Source: Maribacter_C sp947494565 (GTDB taxonomy: Bacteria > Bacteroidota > Bacteroidia > Flavobacteriales > Flavobacteriaceae). Taken from it: a DNA stretch of 64,000 nt. Where the stretch lies: contig NZ_JBLFEP010000004.1 in the NCBI RefSeq assembly GCF_047345415.1, forward strand, positions 667,696-731,695, read 5' to 3'. The translations under genes were made by a program, and so were the position numbers. A model generated the notes under the pieces. It was not told where the DNA came from and did no database searches. It saw nothing but the letters and a program-made list of their open reading frames with translations. Positions within the stretch are counted from its first letter, which is position 1. Every line of letters starts with the position of its first letter. Below are positions 26,608 through 35,521 of the stretch, piece after piece.

Positions 26608-26650
26608 CAAATTTACGTTTAAATAGGGAAATGGATGTAACTCGTGTTAC
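26608..26650 (-). promoter_or_regulatory. promoter and Crp/Fnr-type dyad upstream of sulP
   Basis: Minus-strand TAAATTTG (26615-26608) fits TAnnTTTG. A perfect dyad GTAAC-TCGT-GTTAC (26637-26650) begins 21 nt upstream of it. The layout matches the dioxygenase promoter within 1 nt. The -7 box ends only 4 nt before the ATG, so the transcript would be nearly leaderless or a later start is used. Confidence 0.5.
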
Positions 26651-26731
26651 CTTGACCTCGCCTCAAGACGGAGTCTTTCCCCCTGCTCGAAAACATAAAA
26701 AGAGATAGAACACGGTAAAAATCGAATTTTC

Positions 26732-27916
26732 TCAGTGAATATTCCCACCAACAGCTAGTCCACTGGGCACAGCTTCCGGCAAGACCTTAGAAAAGTCATC
26801 ATCATTCAAGGTATTCAGGAAAGAGATAATAAGCGACATTTCCTTAACGCTCAAGTTTAACTCCCGCACAAAAGGGTCGTACTGTTCTTTCGGCACCAAC
26901 GGGTTTCGTTCTTTTCCATTTGCAATGTCTTCATAAAATTCCAATACCTGTCGTAATGTTGGTAAACTTCCATTGTGCATATAGGGCGCGGTAAACCTCA
27001 AATTTCGGAGTGTGGGCGTCCGAAATTGAAAACTATCCTGAATGCCGGTGTCGGGCGTCGGAAGTTTTCCATTTTGCGGCACCCCAAGCACATGGGGTTG
27101 GTAGTCAGAGAACATCGGACCATTGTGACAATTGACACAACCCACCGATTTGAACAGCTCAAAACCCTCTTTTTCAGATAGTAAAATCGCATCGGACTCG
27201 CCCCGCATATAGCGATCAAAACGAGAGTTATTGGTGACTAGTGTACGCTCAAAACTGGCAATGGCTTTCCCCAGATTTTCTATGGTGATAGGATTTTCTT
27301 CTTGAAAAGCCGCTTCAAACAGTGTTCGATATTCAGGAATCCGCCGTAACCGCCCAACAACCACCTCTAGAATTTCGGTCTCCGTAAAACCATGGCCACG
27401 CATTTCCTCAAAGGCCTTAATAGGCTCCAAAGCCTGATTCTCCAAACTCTTGACACGGTCATCCCAAAACATAGGGGCCTTCTCCGGGTCATATCTTTTA
27501 TAGGTGTCGATACCATTGAACGCTGAATTGATAATGGTCTGCGAGTTTCGCTTTACGAAGGGAATATCGTTCTCTCGGTTGAATTTGCGTTTACTTCCCA
27601 AACCCCTAGCGTTCGGACCGATGGATAGATCTCTAAATTCGGCGTATCCATTTTGAGGATGGTGACAGGTGGCGCAAGCCACATCTTTTCCTCCAGATAA
27701 TATCGGGTCGAAAAATAGTACTCTTCCGAGCGCTTCTTTTTCTTTGGAAGACGCATTGTCAAGTGGCGCTTTGACCGTTTTCGGAAGAGCAGTTATACCC
27801 GTTGACACACGCGGTGTTTCGGTCATGGATATTTTCTCATAAGAAGTGTCCTTACAACTACCTAGAAAAATGGGCGCGATTAGTGACAGTACTTCCAGTA
27901 AATGCCTTTTTTTCAT
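26732..27916 (-). CDS. di-haem cytochrome c peroxidase (CcpA/MauG family), lipoprotein
   Basis: Reduces hydrogen peroxide in the periplasm, or acts as a MauG-like oxidase. Two haem motifs are visible: CATCHHPQNG (~residue 80) and CVNCHNGPMFS (~260). ALGRVLFFDPILSG and TPTLRNLRFTAPYMHNGSLPTLRQVLEFY are standard for the family. A lipoprotein signal ends FLGSC when started at ATG 27916 (MKKRHLLE); an upstream frame start at 27940 would add MVHCRFRH and spoil the signal. Convergent or adjacent genes give no clear partner. It lies 82 nt upstream of the sulP dyad, in the same direction. Confidence 0.9.
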   Translation of the reverse strand: MKKRHLLEVLSLIAPIFLGSCKDTSYEKISMTETPRVSTGITALPKTVKAPLDNASSKEKEALGRVLFFDPILSGGKDVACATCHHPQNGYAEFRDLSIGPNARGLGSKRKFNRENDIPFVKRNSQTIINSAFNGIDTYKRYDPEKAPMFWDDRVKSLENQALEPIKAFEEMRGHGFTETEILEVVVGRLRRIPEYRTLFEAAFQEENPITIENLGKAIASFERTLVTNNSRFDRYMRGESDAILLSEKEGFELFKSVGCVNCHNGPMFSDYQPHVLGVPQNGKLPTPDTGIQDSFQFRTPTLRNLRFTAPYMHNGSLPTLRQVLEFYEDIANGKERNPLVPKEQYDPFVRELNLSVKEMSLIISFLNTLNDDDFSKVLPEAVPSGLAVGGNIH

Positions 27917-27986
27917 GTGCCGAAACCTACAGTGTACCAAATCTAGAAATTACAAGCTAGGAATTTTATGAGATTTATCAGGTTTT

Positions 27987-28577
27987 TCAATCATTCAATT
28001 TTCCCAAAAACACATTCACCTTGGAATTTATCGGGTTACCCGCGGAACGACGAAGCACGACAATTTGACCCGCATGCCATATCGCATCCGCTATAGGGCC
28101 ATTGATATTGTTCCAGAATGGAAATTCACTCTCTCGATCCCCTCGTTTAAAAATGATCGGGTGTTCTTTCAAATCTTCAGCCTTCAAAAAAATTGCACTC
28201 GCCTCCGCTAAATTCGCCAAGGTGGCCTTACGTAATTCTTCAGAGGTCAGTTCGGGTAGTTCTACCGTACGATCTGTAGGTCGTTTTCGTGCCGAGTTTA
28301 CGATCATCTCAGAAAGCCCATAAAGATGTGTCATCGTCTGGCGGATGCTTCGGCCCTCGTTTCCTGGGTCATACTGCAAATCGGTTTCGGTCAGGCCATC
28401 GGTAGCCCAATAGTATCGAAAACCGAGTCCATCGATCATTCTTGCGACTACGGAACCGGCCGTATATGTCGTAGGAGCTTTGGGTATTATGGAATAGGGC
28501 AAGTCTTCATTCATTGTCGTTTGTGCTTGAATAGATACCATTAAGAACGTAAAAAAAGAGGTGAAAGCAGCTTTCAT
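27987..28577 (-). CDS. DinB/YfiT-like protein with signal peptide
   Basis: A 196-residue protein from ATG 28577, with a Sec signal (KAAFTSFFTFLMVSIQAQ) then a four-helix DinB-like fold: TAGSVVARMIDGLGFRYYWAT, RSIRQTMTHLYGLSEMIV and ADAIWHAGQIVVLRRSAGNP. The two His (TMTHLYG and AIWHAGQ) fit the metal site of this superfamily. Function in flavobacteria is unknown; some relatives are thiol transferases. It lies between the peroxidase and Crp/Fnr genes, same strand. An upstream start at 28613 would add 12 residues before the signal. Confidence 0.75.
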   Translation of the reverse strand: MKAAFTSFFTFLMVSIQAQTTMNEDLPYSIIPKAPTTYTAGSVVARMIDGLGFRYYWATDGLTETDLQYDPGNEGRSIRQTMTHLYGLSEMIVNSARKRPTDRTVELPELTSEELRKATLANLAEASAIFLKAEDLKEHPIIFKRGDRESEFPFWNNINGPIADAIWHAGQIVVLRRSAGNPINSKVNVFLGKLND

Positions 28578-28645
28578 ATTCAGTGTAAAATTATAAGGAT
28601 TTTTAAAGGACAATGCTAGTTATTCCGCAGTATTGAACGGGGCAA

Positions 28646-29278
28646 TTATACATCCAATACTTGGATTCGGTTACGGTGCAACTTGATTTTACCATCTTTC
28701 TCCAGACGTTTTAGTACTCTTGAAACTACTACCCGAGAGGTATGAAGATCTAGTGCCACTTCATGATGGGTGGTCTGAATGATAGCATCATGTGTTACTT
28801 TTGCTTTGTCTTGAAGGTGTTTTAAAAGTCGCTCGTCCATTTTCATAAAGGCAAGCGTATCTACCGTTTCCAGTAGCTCCATCATTCTGGTGTGGTAACT
28901 TTCCAAAATGAATTTTTGCCACGATTTGTGACGGCCCATCCAGACATCCATCTGGGCAACGGGAATCATTAAAAGCTCCGTATCGCTTTCCGCGACCGCC
29001 CTAATTTCGCTTTTAGAGGTTCCGAGGCAACATGAAAACGTCATCGCGCAGGTGTCACCCTTTTCCAAAAAGTATAGGAGCAACTCATCACCATCAGAGT
29101 CCTCTCTCAGTATCTTGATCGCTCCGGAGAGCAATAGGGGCATATGCGTAATAGACTGCCCGATATCTATAATGATCTTTCCTTTCGGTATCTCTTTATA
29201 GATCGCCGTTCTTTCAATAGCATCCAAAAGGTCTTTCTCGAAAAGAAAACCATATTGTTGTTGCAATTTTTCCTTCAT
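28646..29278 (-). CDS. Crp/Fnr family transcriptional regulator
   Basis: A 210-residue regulator from ATG 29278 (MKEKLQQQYG). Residues ~1-125 form a cyclic-nucleotide-like sensor beta roll (GKIIIDIGQSITHMPLLLSGAIKIL, YFLEKGDTCAMTFSCCLGTSKSE); residues ~140-205 form the winged helix with recognition helix TSRVVVSRVLKRLEKDGKI. Fnr Fe-S Cys are absent from the N terminus, but a Cys pair and one further Cys sit in the sensor domain. Related regulators in flavobacteria lie beside persulfide dioxygenase, DUF2892 and transporter genes, so a role in sulfide or redox sensing is likely. The GTAAC-N4-GTTAC dyads nearby are candidate sites. Confidence 0.85.
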   Translation of the reverse strand: MKEKLQQQYGFLFEKDLLDAIERTAIYKEIPKGKIIIDIGQSITHMPLLLSGAIKILREDSDGDELLLYFLEKGDTCAMTFSCCLGTSKSEIRAVAESDTELLMIPVAQMDVWMGRHKSWQKFILESYHTRMMELLETVDTLAFMKMDERLLKHLQDKAKVTHDAIIQTTHHEVALDLHTSRVVVSRVLKRLEKDGKIKLHRNRIQVLDV

Positions 29279-29285
29279 AAGCAAC

Positions 29286-30065
29286 TCAATCAACTACTGT
29301 TAGGGTAACCTTGAATTCTTTCTCTCCGGTCTCCAAGAATTGAAAACCATCATGTAGGTTCTTTTGGGCCACATCATACGGATAAAAGGTAATGGGTTCA
29401 ATACAGACCATATTGGGTACTTCGGTCCACAACATAAAATTCCCGAAACCTTGCGTTGTAATGCGTAGTTCGTTTTTATCCTTTAGAATAACTTCTTCAT
29501 ATCCGATTACTTTAAAAGCCCTATTGCCGACTGCCAAGACCTGGGGCAAGGTAATCGCATTTTCCTCCGCGATGATGATCGGGTTGGCGGTGACCAAGTT
29601 AAACGCCGGATGGTATCCTAGCATGAATGGCGTATCTCGTGCTCCCCTGACCGTAAATCGGATTTCGAGTCCGTTTTCACCTAAGACGAACTTCTTTTCA
29701 AATTCGAAATCATAGGTCCAGAACAACTGACTTTTATTCGATTTTTCTGGATATTTTGAATTTGGAACGGGCGTATTCGCCTTATAGTTTTTTTTAAAGA
29801 CCGTAATATGTTCAACGTGGTATACCAGTTCATAGTCAAGTTCACGTAACAGACCATGTTGGTCTTGAACGGCAACATCCCTAGGGGTTTGCACCTGAAA
29901 GCCAGCTTCAGCGGTAGGGCCGATAATCGGAAACATCTCCGTATCCGAATTTCGCCATCCGGGCTTGCCCTTTTGATGGATGTATTCATGACCGTTTACC
30001 TGATAGCCTACTAATTCGCCCGCATCGATTTTCACGGATTGTTGTTCAAAGTGTAATTCAATCAT
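29286..30065 (-). CDS. aldose 1-epimerase-like (galactose mutarotase-like) protein
   Basis: A 259-residue beta-sandwich protein of the mutarotase superfamily, without a signal peptide. Family-like features are WRNSDTEMFPIIGPT near residue 40, the substrate His in FMLGYHPAFNL (~residue 155) and a late acidic residue in MVCIEPITFYPYD. Such proteins interconvert anomers of hexoses or hexose phosphates. It ends 7 nt before the Crp/Fnr ATG on the same strand and may be cotranscribed with it, but the functional link is unclear. Confidence 0.75.
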   Translation of the reverse strand: MIELHFEQQSVKIDAGELVGYQVNGHEYIHQKGKPGWRNSDTEMFPIIGPTAEAGFQVQTPRDVAVQDQHGLLRELDYELVYHVEHITVFKKNYKANTPVPNSKYPEKSNKSQLFWTYDFEFEKKFVLGENGLEIRFTVRGARDTPFMLGYHPAFNLVTANPIIIAEENAITLPQVLAVGNRAFKVIGYEEVILKDKNELRITTQGFGNFMLWTEVPNMVCIEPITFYPYDVAQKNLHDGFQFLETGEKEFKVTLTVVD

Positions 30066-30107
30066 ACATTAAAAATATGGGAGGTTTCATATCCCTATTC
30101 AATACCC

Positions 30108-31406
30108 TTATGGGTTGATTAACCGATAAATCAAGATAGCCGCCCGTTTGGTAAGCGCTTCAATAGTATTTAGGTTGACCGTTTCGTTCGGAGTATGCGC
30201 GCCAGAACCCATAGTGCCCAAACCATCTAAACAAGCCACATATTCTGCAACAAAAGAAGTGTCGGCAGCTCCCCTTTTGCCGGGATCATAGGCCAAAACC
30301 TCGCCTTGGTCCAAAGCCAGACTTACCTGATTCAATTGCTTCAATAATTCTAGATTCTCAGGTTTTGGGCCCATCGCGGGATAGCTATCTGTAAAGTTGA
30401 TCTTCGCAGAAGTATGGGGCAAGTTGTTCTCGACGATGCTTCGCATCTTGTTTCGTGCAACTTCTTTTTGTTCTTCTGAAATAAAGCGTAGCCCGCCTTT
30501 GACAAGGGCCGTCTGCGCTACTACATTACTCTTCCCAAAAGCACTTCCTTTTCCGGTTTTAGGATCATAATCAAGAAACGTCCCCCCTAAGAGTACACCG
30601 GGGTTGAAGGTCAAGAATTGCTCTCCCTTCACCTCTTCATAAAAGCCATTCAGGATGCGTGACATTTCAAAAATAGCCCCAGCCCCCGTCCGTTCGCTAA
30701 AAACACCTGAAGAATGCGCTCTTTTTCCTTCTACTTCTAGTTCCCAACCTGAGGCTCCTCGGCGCGCGACAGTAGCATAATTAAAACCTGTAGAGGTTTC
30801 AAAACCCAATGCAATCTCACTTCGCTTGGCCGCTTCGATCAAATCTTTGCGACTGACATCCAAAGGTTTTCCCGTACTTTCTTCATCTCCGGTAAAGGCA
30901 ACGATAATCTGCGCATCCCCTAGAAGACCATTTTCGTGAAGCGCCTTCAGGGCATATAACACGATGACATCACCCCCCTTCATATCATTGCCACCGGGAG
31001 CATGGGCCGTACTGTCATTGACCATTGTAAAGGCCTGAAAAGGACTATCTTCTTCAAAAACGGTATCCAAGTGCCCGATAAGTAATAACTTCTTCCCCTT
31101 TTCACCTGTAGTCTCGGCAAAGAAATGACCAGCTCGGTTCATCTGGTCGGGCATGTCGATCCAGCTGGTCTGAAAATCGAGGGCATCAAAGGCGTCCTTG
31201 AACACCATTCCGACTTCTTTCACTCCTTTCTTGTTGAGTGTGCCACTATTGATATTGACCACTTTCTCTAAGAACATCCGCGCTTCCGTATTGTTCCTTT
31301 CAATCGATTTAACGATTTTTTTCTCGACCCCTGATAATTTTTGCGCTTGAATCGTACAACAAAAACATCCTAAAATAAAGAATAGTATGAGGTGATTGGA
31401 TTTCAT
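30108..31406 (-). CDS. M20-family metallopeptidase (glutamate carboxypeptidase-like), exported
   Basis: A 432-residue secreted zinc peptidase with a Sec signal ending CTIQAQ. Metal ligands and catalytic residues are seen in LLIGHLDTVFEED (His, Asp), APGGNDMKGGD (Asp), AFTGDEESTG (Glu-Glu) and the C-terminal SGAHTPNETVNL (His). The dimerisation domain spans ~residues 200-320 (ELEVEGKRAHSSG). Family members release C-terminal glutamate or hydrolyse dipeptides and amides. It lies 42 nt upstream of the epimerase-like gene in the same direction. Confidence 0.88.
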   Translation of the reverse strand: MKSNHLILFFILGCFCCTIQAQKLSGVEKKIVKSIERNNTEARMFLEKVVNINSGTLNKKGVKEVGMVFKDAFDALDFQTSWIDMPDQMNRAGHFFAETTGEKGKKLLLIGHLDTVFEEDSPFQAFTMVNDSTAHAPGGNDMKGGDVIVLYALKALHENGLLGDAQIIVAFTGDEESTGKPLDVSRKDLIEAAKRSEIALGFETSTGFNYATVARRGASGWELEVEGKRAHSSGVFSERTGAGAIFEMSRILNGFYEEVKGEQFLTFNPGVLLGGTFLDYDPKTGKGSAFGKSNVVAQTALVKGGLRFISEEQKEVARNKMRSIVENNLPHTSAKINFTDSYPAMGPKPENLELLKQLNQVSLALDQGEVLAYDPGKRGAADTSFVAEYVACLDGLGTMGSGAHTPNETVNLNTIEALTKRAAILIYRLINP

Positions 31407-31427
31407 AATTGATCAAGTATTTGAATT

Positions 31428-32825
31428 TTAGAGGGCCATAATCGCGTCATCAAGCCAAGTCGTGCGATCGGAAATCCATTGCTTCAAGTATCCGATTTCC
31501 TCATCGTAACTACTTCCAACAAAATTATTCGGCCAGACATACGTACCTAAAACGGGCCATTTGTCAAAATTCGGCCCCACTGCGGCGCCCTCGTTCAGAA
31601 TGCTCAGATACCCATCTACCTTGCCTGAAATAGCCGTATCTGACAGCAGATTTCCGCGCAATTCCGTCCATCGATTTTTTAAACGGTCCACAAAGGCCGG
31701 GTCCTGCAAAAGTCTATCCCACCAAAAGGGTACGAACCAAAAATCACCCGGACACCTTTCATTAAACTCGTAAGCCCAGACATCGGTTTCGCCACCACTG
31801 CAATAATCGGCATTTCCCCAGGCGAGATTGAAATCCCAAATAGGTCCCATTTTCAGCTTCTCGTTCTTGTCTTTGTGCATAAAGGTACTGATGCGGTAGC
31901 CATCTACATTATTGGAAATTTCATTGAGTATAAAAAAATCGATAAAACTATTCACATCAATGTAGGATGCATAGCCCGAATCGGGGTCCATAAAAGTATC
32001 AGCGGCTAATGCATCTTCAAACCCAGCGATATAGGTGGTGATGTAAGATCTCTGTGCATCGGTAATGTCATCGGCCTTGGGGTAGTCGTACAAAAAACGA
32101 ATCGGACTCCCTGAGTTTGCTCCATCGGCCGCATAATCGGAGTTAAAGGAATTGAAATCGGTATAACCCTCCTTGTCACTTTTATCTATTTTGATGATGT
32201 ATCCTCCCGTTAAATCCTCTCCCTCATTTTCATCTTCGTTCAGTTTACTGATATCGATCCTGCCTTTATCGCGCTTTAATTTCTCCATAAAAACATAAAC
32301 CCCGTTATACTGGCCGTTAAGATTAACCTCAACGAACTGTGTTCGGCTCGCGTACTGACCCATGTCACGTGCCAGATCATAGATCAATACATTTCGGACC
32401 AACGATTTATCACTATAAGGGGCATATAGAATCCAATCTTCTTCCTCGGGCATTCCGAGAAGTGTCGCGTCCATATCATTATCTTCGGCGTCCCAGGTTT
32501 CGAATCCGTATGATTTCTTAGGAAAGGCCTGAGACGAAGACCCTCTGATCTCAATTCCCATTTTGCCCGAATACAGGGTTTGATCACCATCCGTAATCGT
32601 AAAGTCAGCGCTTATTTTTGGCTCATCGACGATTTCCTTACCATTGGTATTCACCGAAACGAGGGGCAATGGGTCTTCAACTATTTCTTCGGGAGCATTG
32701 GGTTGACCTTCACCGTCAGGCACATCAACCGGAGAATCGTCACTACTACAAGAGACGAGCAGGCCCAAAAACAGTACTATGCTGACTACCGTTCGCCCGC
32801 TAAAGGGAAAGACTTTCTTTTTCAA
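31428..32825 (-). CDS. CotH-family kinase-fold lipoprotein
   Basis: A 465-residue lipoprotein (lipobox LLVSC, followed by SSDDSP) with the CotH fold. Motifs include IEIRGSSSQAFPKKSYGFE, LVRNVLIYDLARDMGQYASRT, GVYVFMEKLKRDKGRIDISKL and the catalytic-like GPIWDFNLAWGN. CotH proteins phosphorylate other proteins in spore coats; surface versions in Bacteroidota have no assigned target. The frame has only TTG (32825) as start, because the preceding codons are non-start codons back to a stop. It precedes the M20 peptidase by 21 nt, suggesting a shared transcript. Confidence 0.85.
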   Translation of the reverse strand: MKKKVFPFSGRTVVSIVLFLGLLVSCSSDDSPVDVPDGEGQPNAPEEIVEDPLPLVSVNTNGKEIVDEPKISADFTITDGDQTLYSGKMGIEIRGSSSQAFPKKSYGFETWDAEDNDMDATLLGMPEEEDWILYAPYSDKSLVRNVLIYDLARDMGQYASRTQFVEVNLNGQYNGVYVFMEKLKRDKGRIDISKLNEDENEGEDLTGGYIIKIDKSDKEGYTDFNSFNSDYAADGANSGSPIRFLYDYPKADDITDAQRSYITTYIAGFEDALAADTFMDPDSGYASYIDVNSFIDFFILNEISNNVDGYRISTFMHKDKNEKLKMGPIWDFNLAWGNADYCSGGETDVWAYEFNERCPGDFWFVPFWWDRLLQDPAFVDRLKNRWTELRGNLLSDTAISGKVDGYLSILNEGAAVGPNFDKWPVLGTYVWPNNFVGSSYDEEIGYLKQWISDRTTWLDDAIMAL

Positions 32826-32879
32826 AACAATACAATTTTATTCTAAGATAAGAAACTATCGGAAAAAGGGTGTTATCCG

Positions 32880-34241
32880 CTAACGTATGCCATTGATGAT
32901 ATCATATTTTGTGATGATATGGTGCTTTCCATCTCCCAGATCCAATAACACGGCCTGAACATCCTTTTCAATCAAGCTGGCCACCTTGTCAATGGAAGTG
33001 TTCTTATCCACTACAGGAAACGGTTTTTGCATAAATTCCTTTATTGGCCGCGATGTCACTGAAGCATCTTCCATAATGGCGCGAAACAAGGCCGTGTCAT
33101 CAACGGAACCGACAAAGCCATCGACATCTTCCACTGGCATTTGCGATATATTGTTTTGCTTCATCCGATCGATCGCGTGCATAACAAGCTCTTCTTTCTT
33201 GATTGCTACTAAGGGCTCATCGATATGATTTCGGATCAGGTCGATCGCCTTGGTCACCTCATGTTCCAAAAAACCACGGTCACGCATCCAATCGTCATTG
33301 AACATTTTCCCCACATAACGACTTCCATGATCATGAAATAATACCACAACCACATCATCTTCAGTAAAATGCTCTTTTAATTGGAGTAACCCCTTGATGG
33401 CCGCCCCGGCAGAATTTCCTAAGAACATACCTTCTTCTTTTGCCAAACGTTGGGTATATATGGCGGCATCCTTATCCGTTACCTTGGTAAAGCCGTCAAT
33501 AATATCAAAATTGACATTTTTAGGTAGAATATCTTCGCCTATCCCTTCGGTGATATACGGATAGATCTCATTTTCATCAAAAATCCCGGTTTCGTGGTAC
33601 TTTTTGAATACTGACCCATAGGTATCGATACCCCAAATTTTGACATTCGGGTTTTTCATTTTCAAGTAAGAACCTACACCGGAAATCGTTCCTCCAGTAC
33701 CTACACCGACCACAAAGTGGGTGACCTTCCCTTCGGTCTGCTCCCATATTTCTGGTCCGGTACTCTTAAAATGGGCCTTGCAATTCGATGGATTATCGTA
33801 TTGATTCACATACCATGAATTCGGAATTTCCTTCGATAACCTCCTCGCCGTAGAATAATAGCTTCGCGGGTCATCAGGAGCTACATCGGTCGGACAAACA
33901 TATACTTCACTTCCTACCGCCTTTAGAATATCCACCTTTTCCTTTGACTGCTTGTCGCTGATCACACAGATCATCTTATACCCTTTGACCACCGCACCCA
34001 AAGCCAGCCCCATTCCGGTATTTCCGGAAGTTCCTTCTATAATGGTCCCGCCAGGTTTGAGGACCCCCGCCGCTTCCGCATCCTCGATCATTTGAATGGC
34101 CATTCGGTCTTTGACCGAATTACCGGGGTTAAAAGTTTCGTATTTGGCCAGCACTATACAGGGTAGTTCGGCAGTAAGTTTGTTCAACTTCACTAAAGGG
34201 GTATTCCCGATAGTTTCCAGAATATTTTCAGCGTAATCCAT
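32880..34241 (-). CDS. cystathionine beta-synthase (PLP domain plus CBS pair)
   Basis: A 453-residue enzyme that joins serine or O-acetylserine with homocysteine or sulfide. The PLP Lys is Lys44 in NPGNSVKDR, the phosphate loop is EGTSGNTGMG, and the second glycine loop is VGVGTGGTISG (~residue 180). Residues ~335-450 form two CBS domains (MPVEDVDGFVGSVDD, VQAVLLDLGDGKHHIITKYD). No haem-binding extension is present. It may be part of cysteine or sulfide metabolism, but it is not in the sulfur operon. Confidence 0.9.
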   Translation of the reverse strand: MDYAENILETIGNTPLVKLNKLTAELPCIVLAKYETFNPGNSVKDRMAIQMIEDAEAAGVLKPGGTIIEGTSGNTGMGLALGAVVKGYKMICVISDKQSKEKVDILKAVGSEVYVCPTDVAPDDPRSYYSTARRLSKEIPNSWYVNQYDNPSNCKAHFKSTGPEIWEQTEGKVTHFVVGVGTGGTISGVGSYLKMKNPNVKIWGIDTYGSVFKKYHETGIFDENEIYPYITEGIGEDILPKNVNFDIIDGFTKVTDKDAAIYTQRLAKEEGMFLGNSAGAAIKGLLQLKEHFTEDDVVVVLFHDHGSRYVGKMFNDDWMRDRGFLEHEVTKAIDLIRNHIDEPLVAIKKEELVMHAIDRMKQNNISQMPVEDVDGFVGSVDDTALFRAIMEDASVTSRPIKEFMQKPFPVVDKNTSIDKVASLIEKDVQAVLLDLGDGKHHIITKYDIINGIR

Positions 34242-34276
34242 AAGAATACAAAGGTAAGCACATCGGTAGCGATGTG

Positions 34277-35518
34277 CTACTCAAATTTAATCGCTTTTAC
34301 CGGCGTAATTTTAGTAATGATATAAGAAGGAAGCAACAACATGAGCAAACATAAGAGAAGTACTCCGATATTGACCGCTATAATGGAAAGTCCGCTAATT
34401 TGCACCGGTATATAATCAATGTAATATTCTTCGGAATTCGGAAACTTAAAAAAACGGAATCGATGTTGAAACCAAATGATACCCAATCCGATGATATTGC
34501 CCCAAAACAGTCCGATACAGATAAGGTAGGCAGCGTTATACAGAAAGACCTTTCGAATACTCCAATCAGCTGCACCTAAAGCCTTTAGCACCCCTATCAT
34601 TTGAGTACGTTCTAAAATCAACACCAAAAGAGCGGTAATCATATTGATCCCCCCTACAATGACCATGATACCGATGATACCAGCTACATTGAAATCAAAA
34701 AGACTTATCCATTCAAAGATTTTCCCATATTTCCCCTTGATATTCTGTGTATCAAGAGTTGATAGGGTCTTGCCATAAATAGCATTGCTTTTCTGATCGA
34801 TTTCATCAAAATCGTTTAGGAACACTTCAAAATTGCCTACTTCATTCGCTTCCCATTTATTCATTCGCTGAATATGTCTGATATCGACGAACAAATAGAG
34901 CTCGTCAAAATCTTCATAGCCGCTATCATAAATTCCAACAACCGTAAACTTCCGCTGGTTTGGAATCTGATCCGGATTCTCCTCCTTTAAGAAGATGGTA
35001 GAGAAGGAGCTTCCAACGTCAAGCCGCAATCGACTGGCCATACGACGCGACATCAAAACCTCATCATTGAGGTTTCCGGTATAGTCAGGTAGTTTACCAT
35101 CCTCAAGGTACTCTTGAAAAACCTCCCAATTATAATCGGTTCCTACCCCCTTGGTAATGACACCTTCAAAAGTCTCTTCGGTTCTAATTACACCCGCCTT
35201 CATGGCTACCGCCTGAACATGTGCAATACCCTCGACAATATCGAAATTCGGATAGAACTCCTGTTCCGTAGAAACCGGAACCACAGAGACCTCCGAATTA
35301 TTGTTATCATAATTGTAGATTTGAATATGGCCGTTGAAAGCGGTTATTTTTTCCCGAATCTTATTTTGCAACCCCGCTGCTGTTGCTATGGCGATCAACA
35401 TCATGATAATACCCAAAGCTATCGCGGCAATCGCAATTTTTATTATCGGAGCGGAAATGCTAATTTTATGTTCCGCACCTTGAACGAGTCGCTTAGCTAT
35501 AAAATATTCAAAATTCAA
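34277..35518 (-). CDS. LolC/LolE-like FtsX-family ABC permease
   Basis: A 413-residue inner-membrane permease with one N-terminal span (IIKIAIAAIALGIIMMLIAIAT), a large periplasmic MacB-type domain (residues ~50-260) and three C-terminal spans (IMVIVGGINMITALLVLILERTQMIGVLKALGA is the FtsX signature). It resembles LolE, which extracts outer-membrane lipoproteins. The start must be TTG at 35518: the conserved family N terminus MNFEYFIAKRL begins there and an in-frame stop lies upstream. It faces the NamZ gene with only 3 nt between start codons. Confidence 0.85.
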   Translation of the reverse strand: MNFEYFIAKRLVQGAEHKISISAPIIKIAIAAIALGIIMMLIAIATAAGLQNKIREKITAFNGHIQIYNYDNNNSEVSVVPVSTEQEFYPNFDIVEGIAHVQAVAMKAGVIRTEETFEGVITKGVGTDYNWEVFQEYLEDGKLPDYTGNLNDEVLMSRRMASRLRLDVGSSFSTIFLKEENPDQIPNQRKFTVVGIYDSGYEDFDELYLFVDIRHIQRMNKWEANEVGNFEVFLNDFDEIDQKSNAIYGKTLSTLDTQNIKGKYGKIFEWISLFDFNVAGIIGIMVIVGGINMITALLVLILERTQMIGVLKALGAADWSIRKVFLYNAAYLICIGLFWGNIIGLGIIWFQHRFRFFKFPNSEEYYIDYIPVQISGLSIIAVNIGVLLLCLLMLLLPSYIITKITPVKAIKFE

Positions 35519-35521
35519 TCG

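Noticed and set aside
35114..35521. Long N-terminal extension of the NamZ frame
   Set aside because: It overlaps the permease gene antisense, and the ATG at 35522 gives a proper lipoprotein signal.
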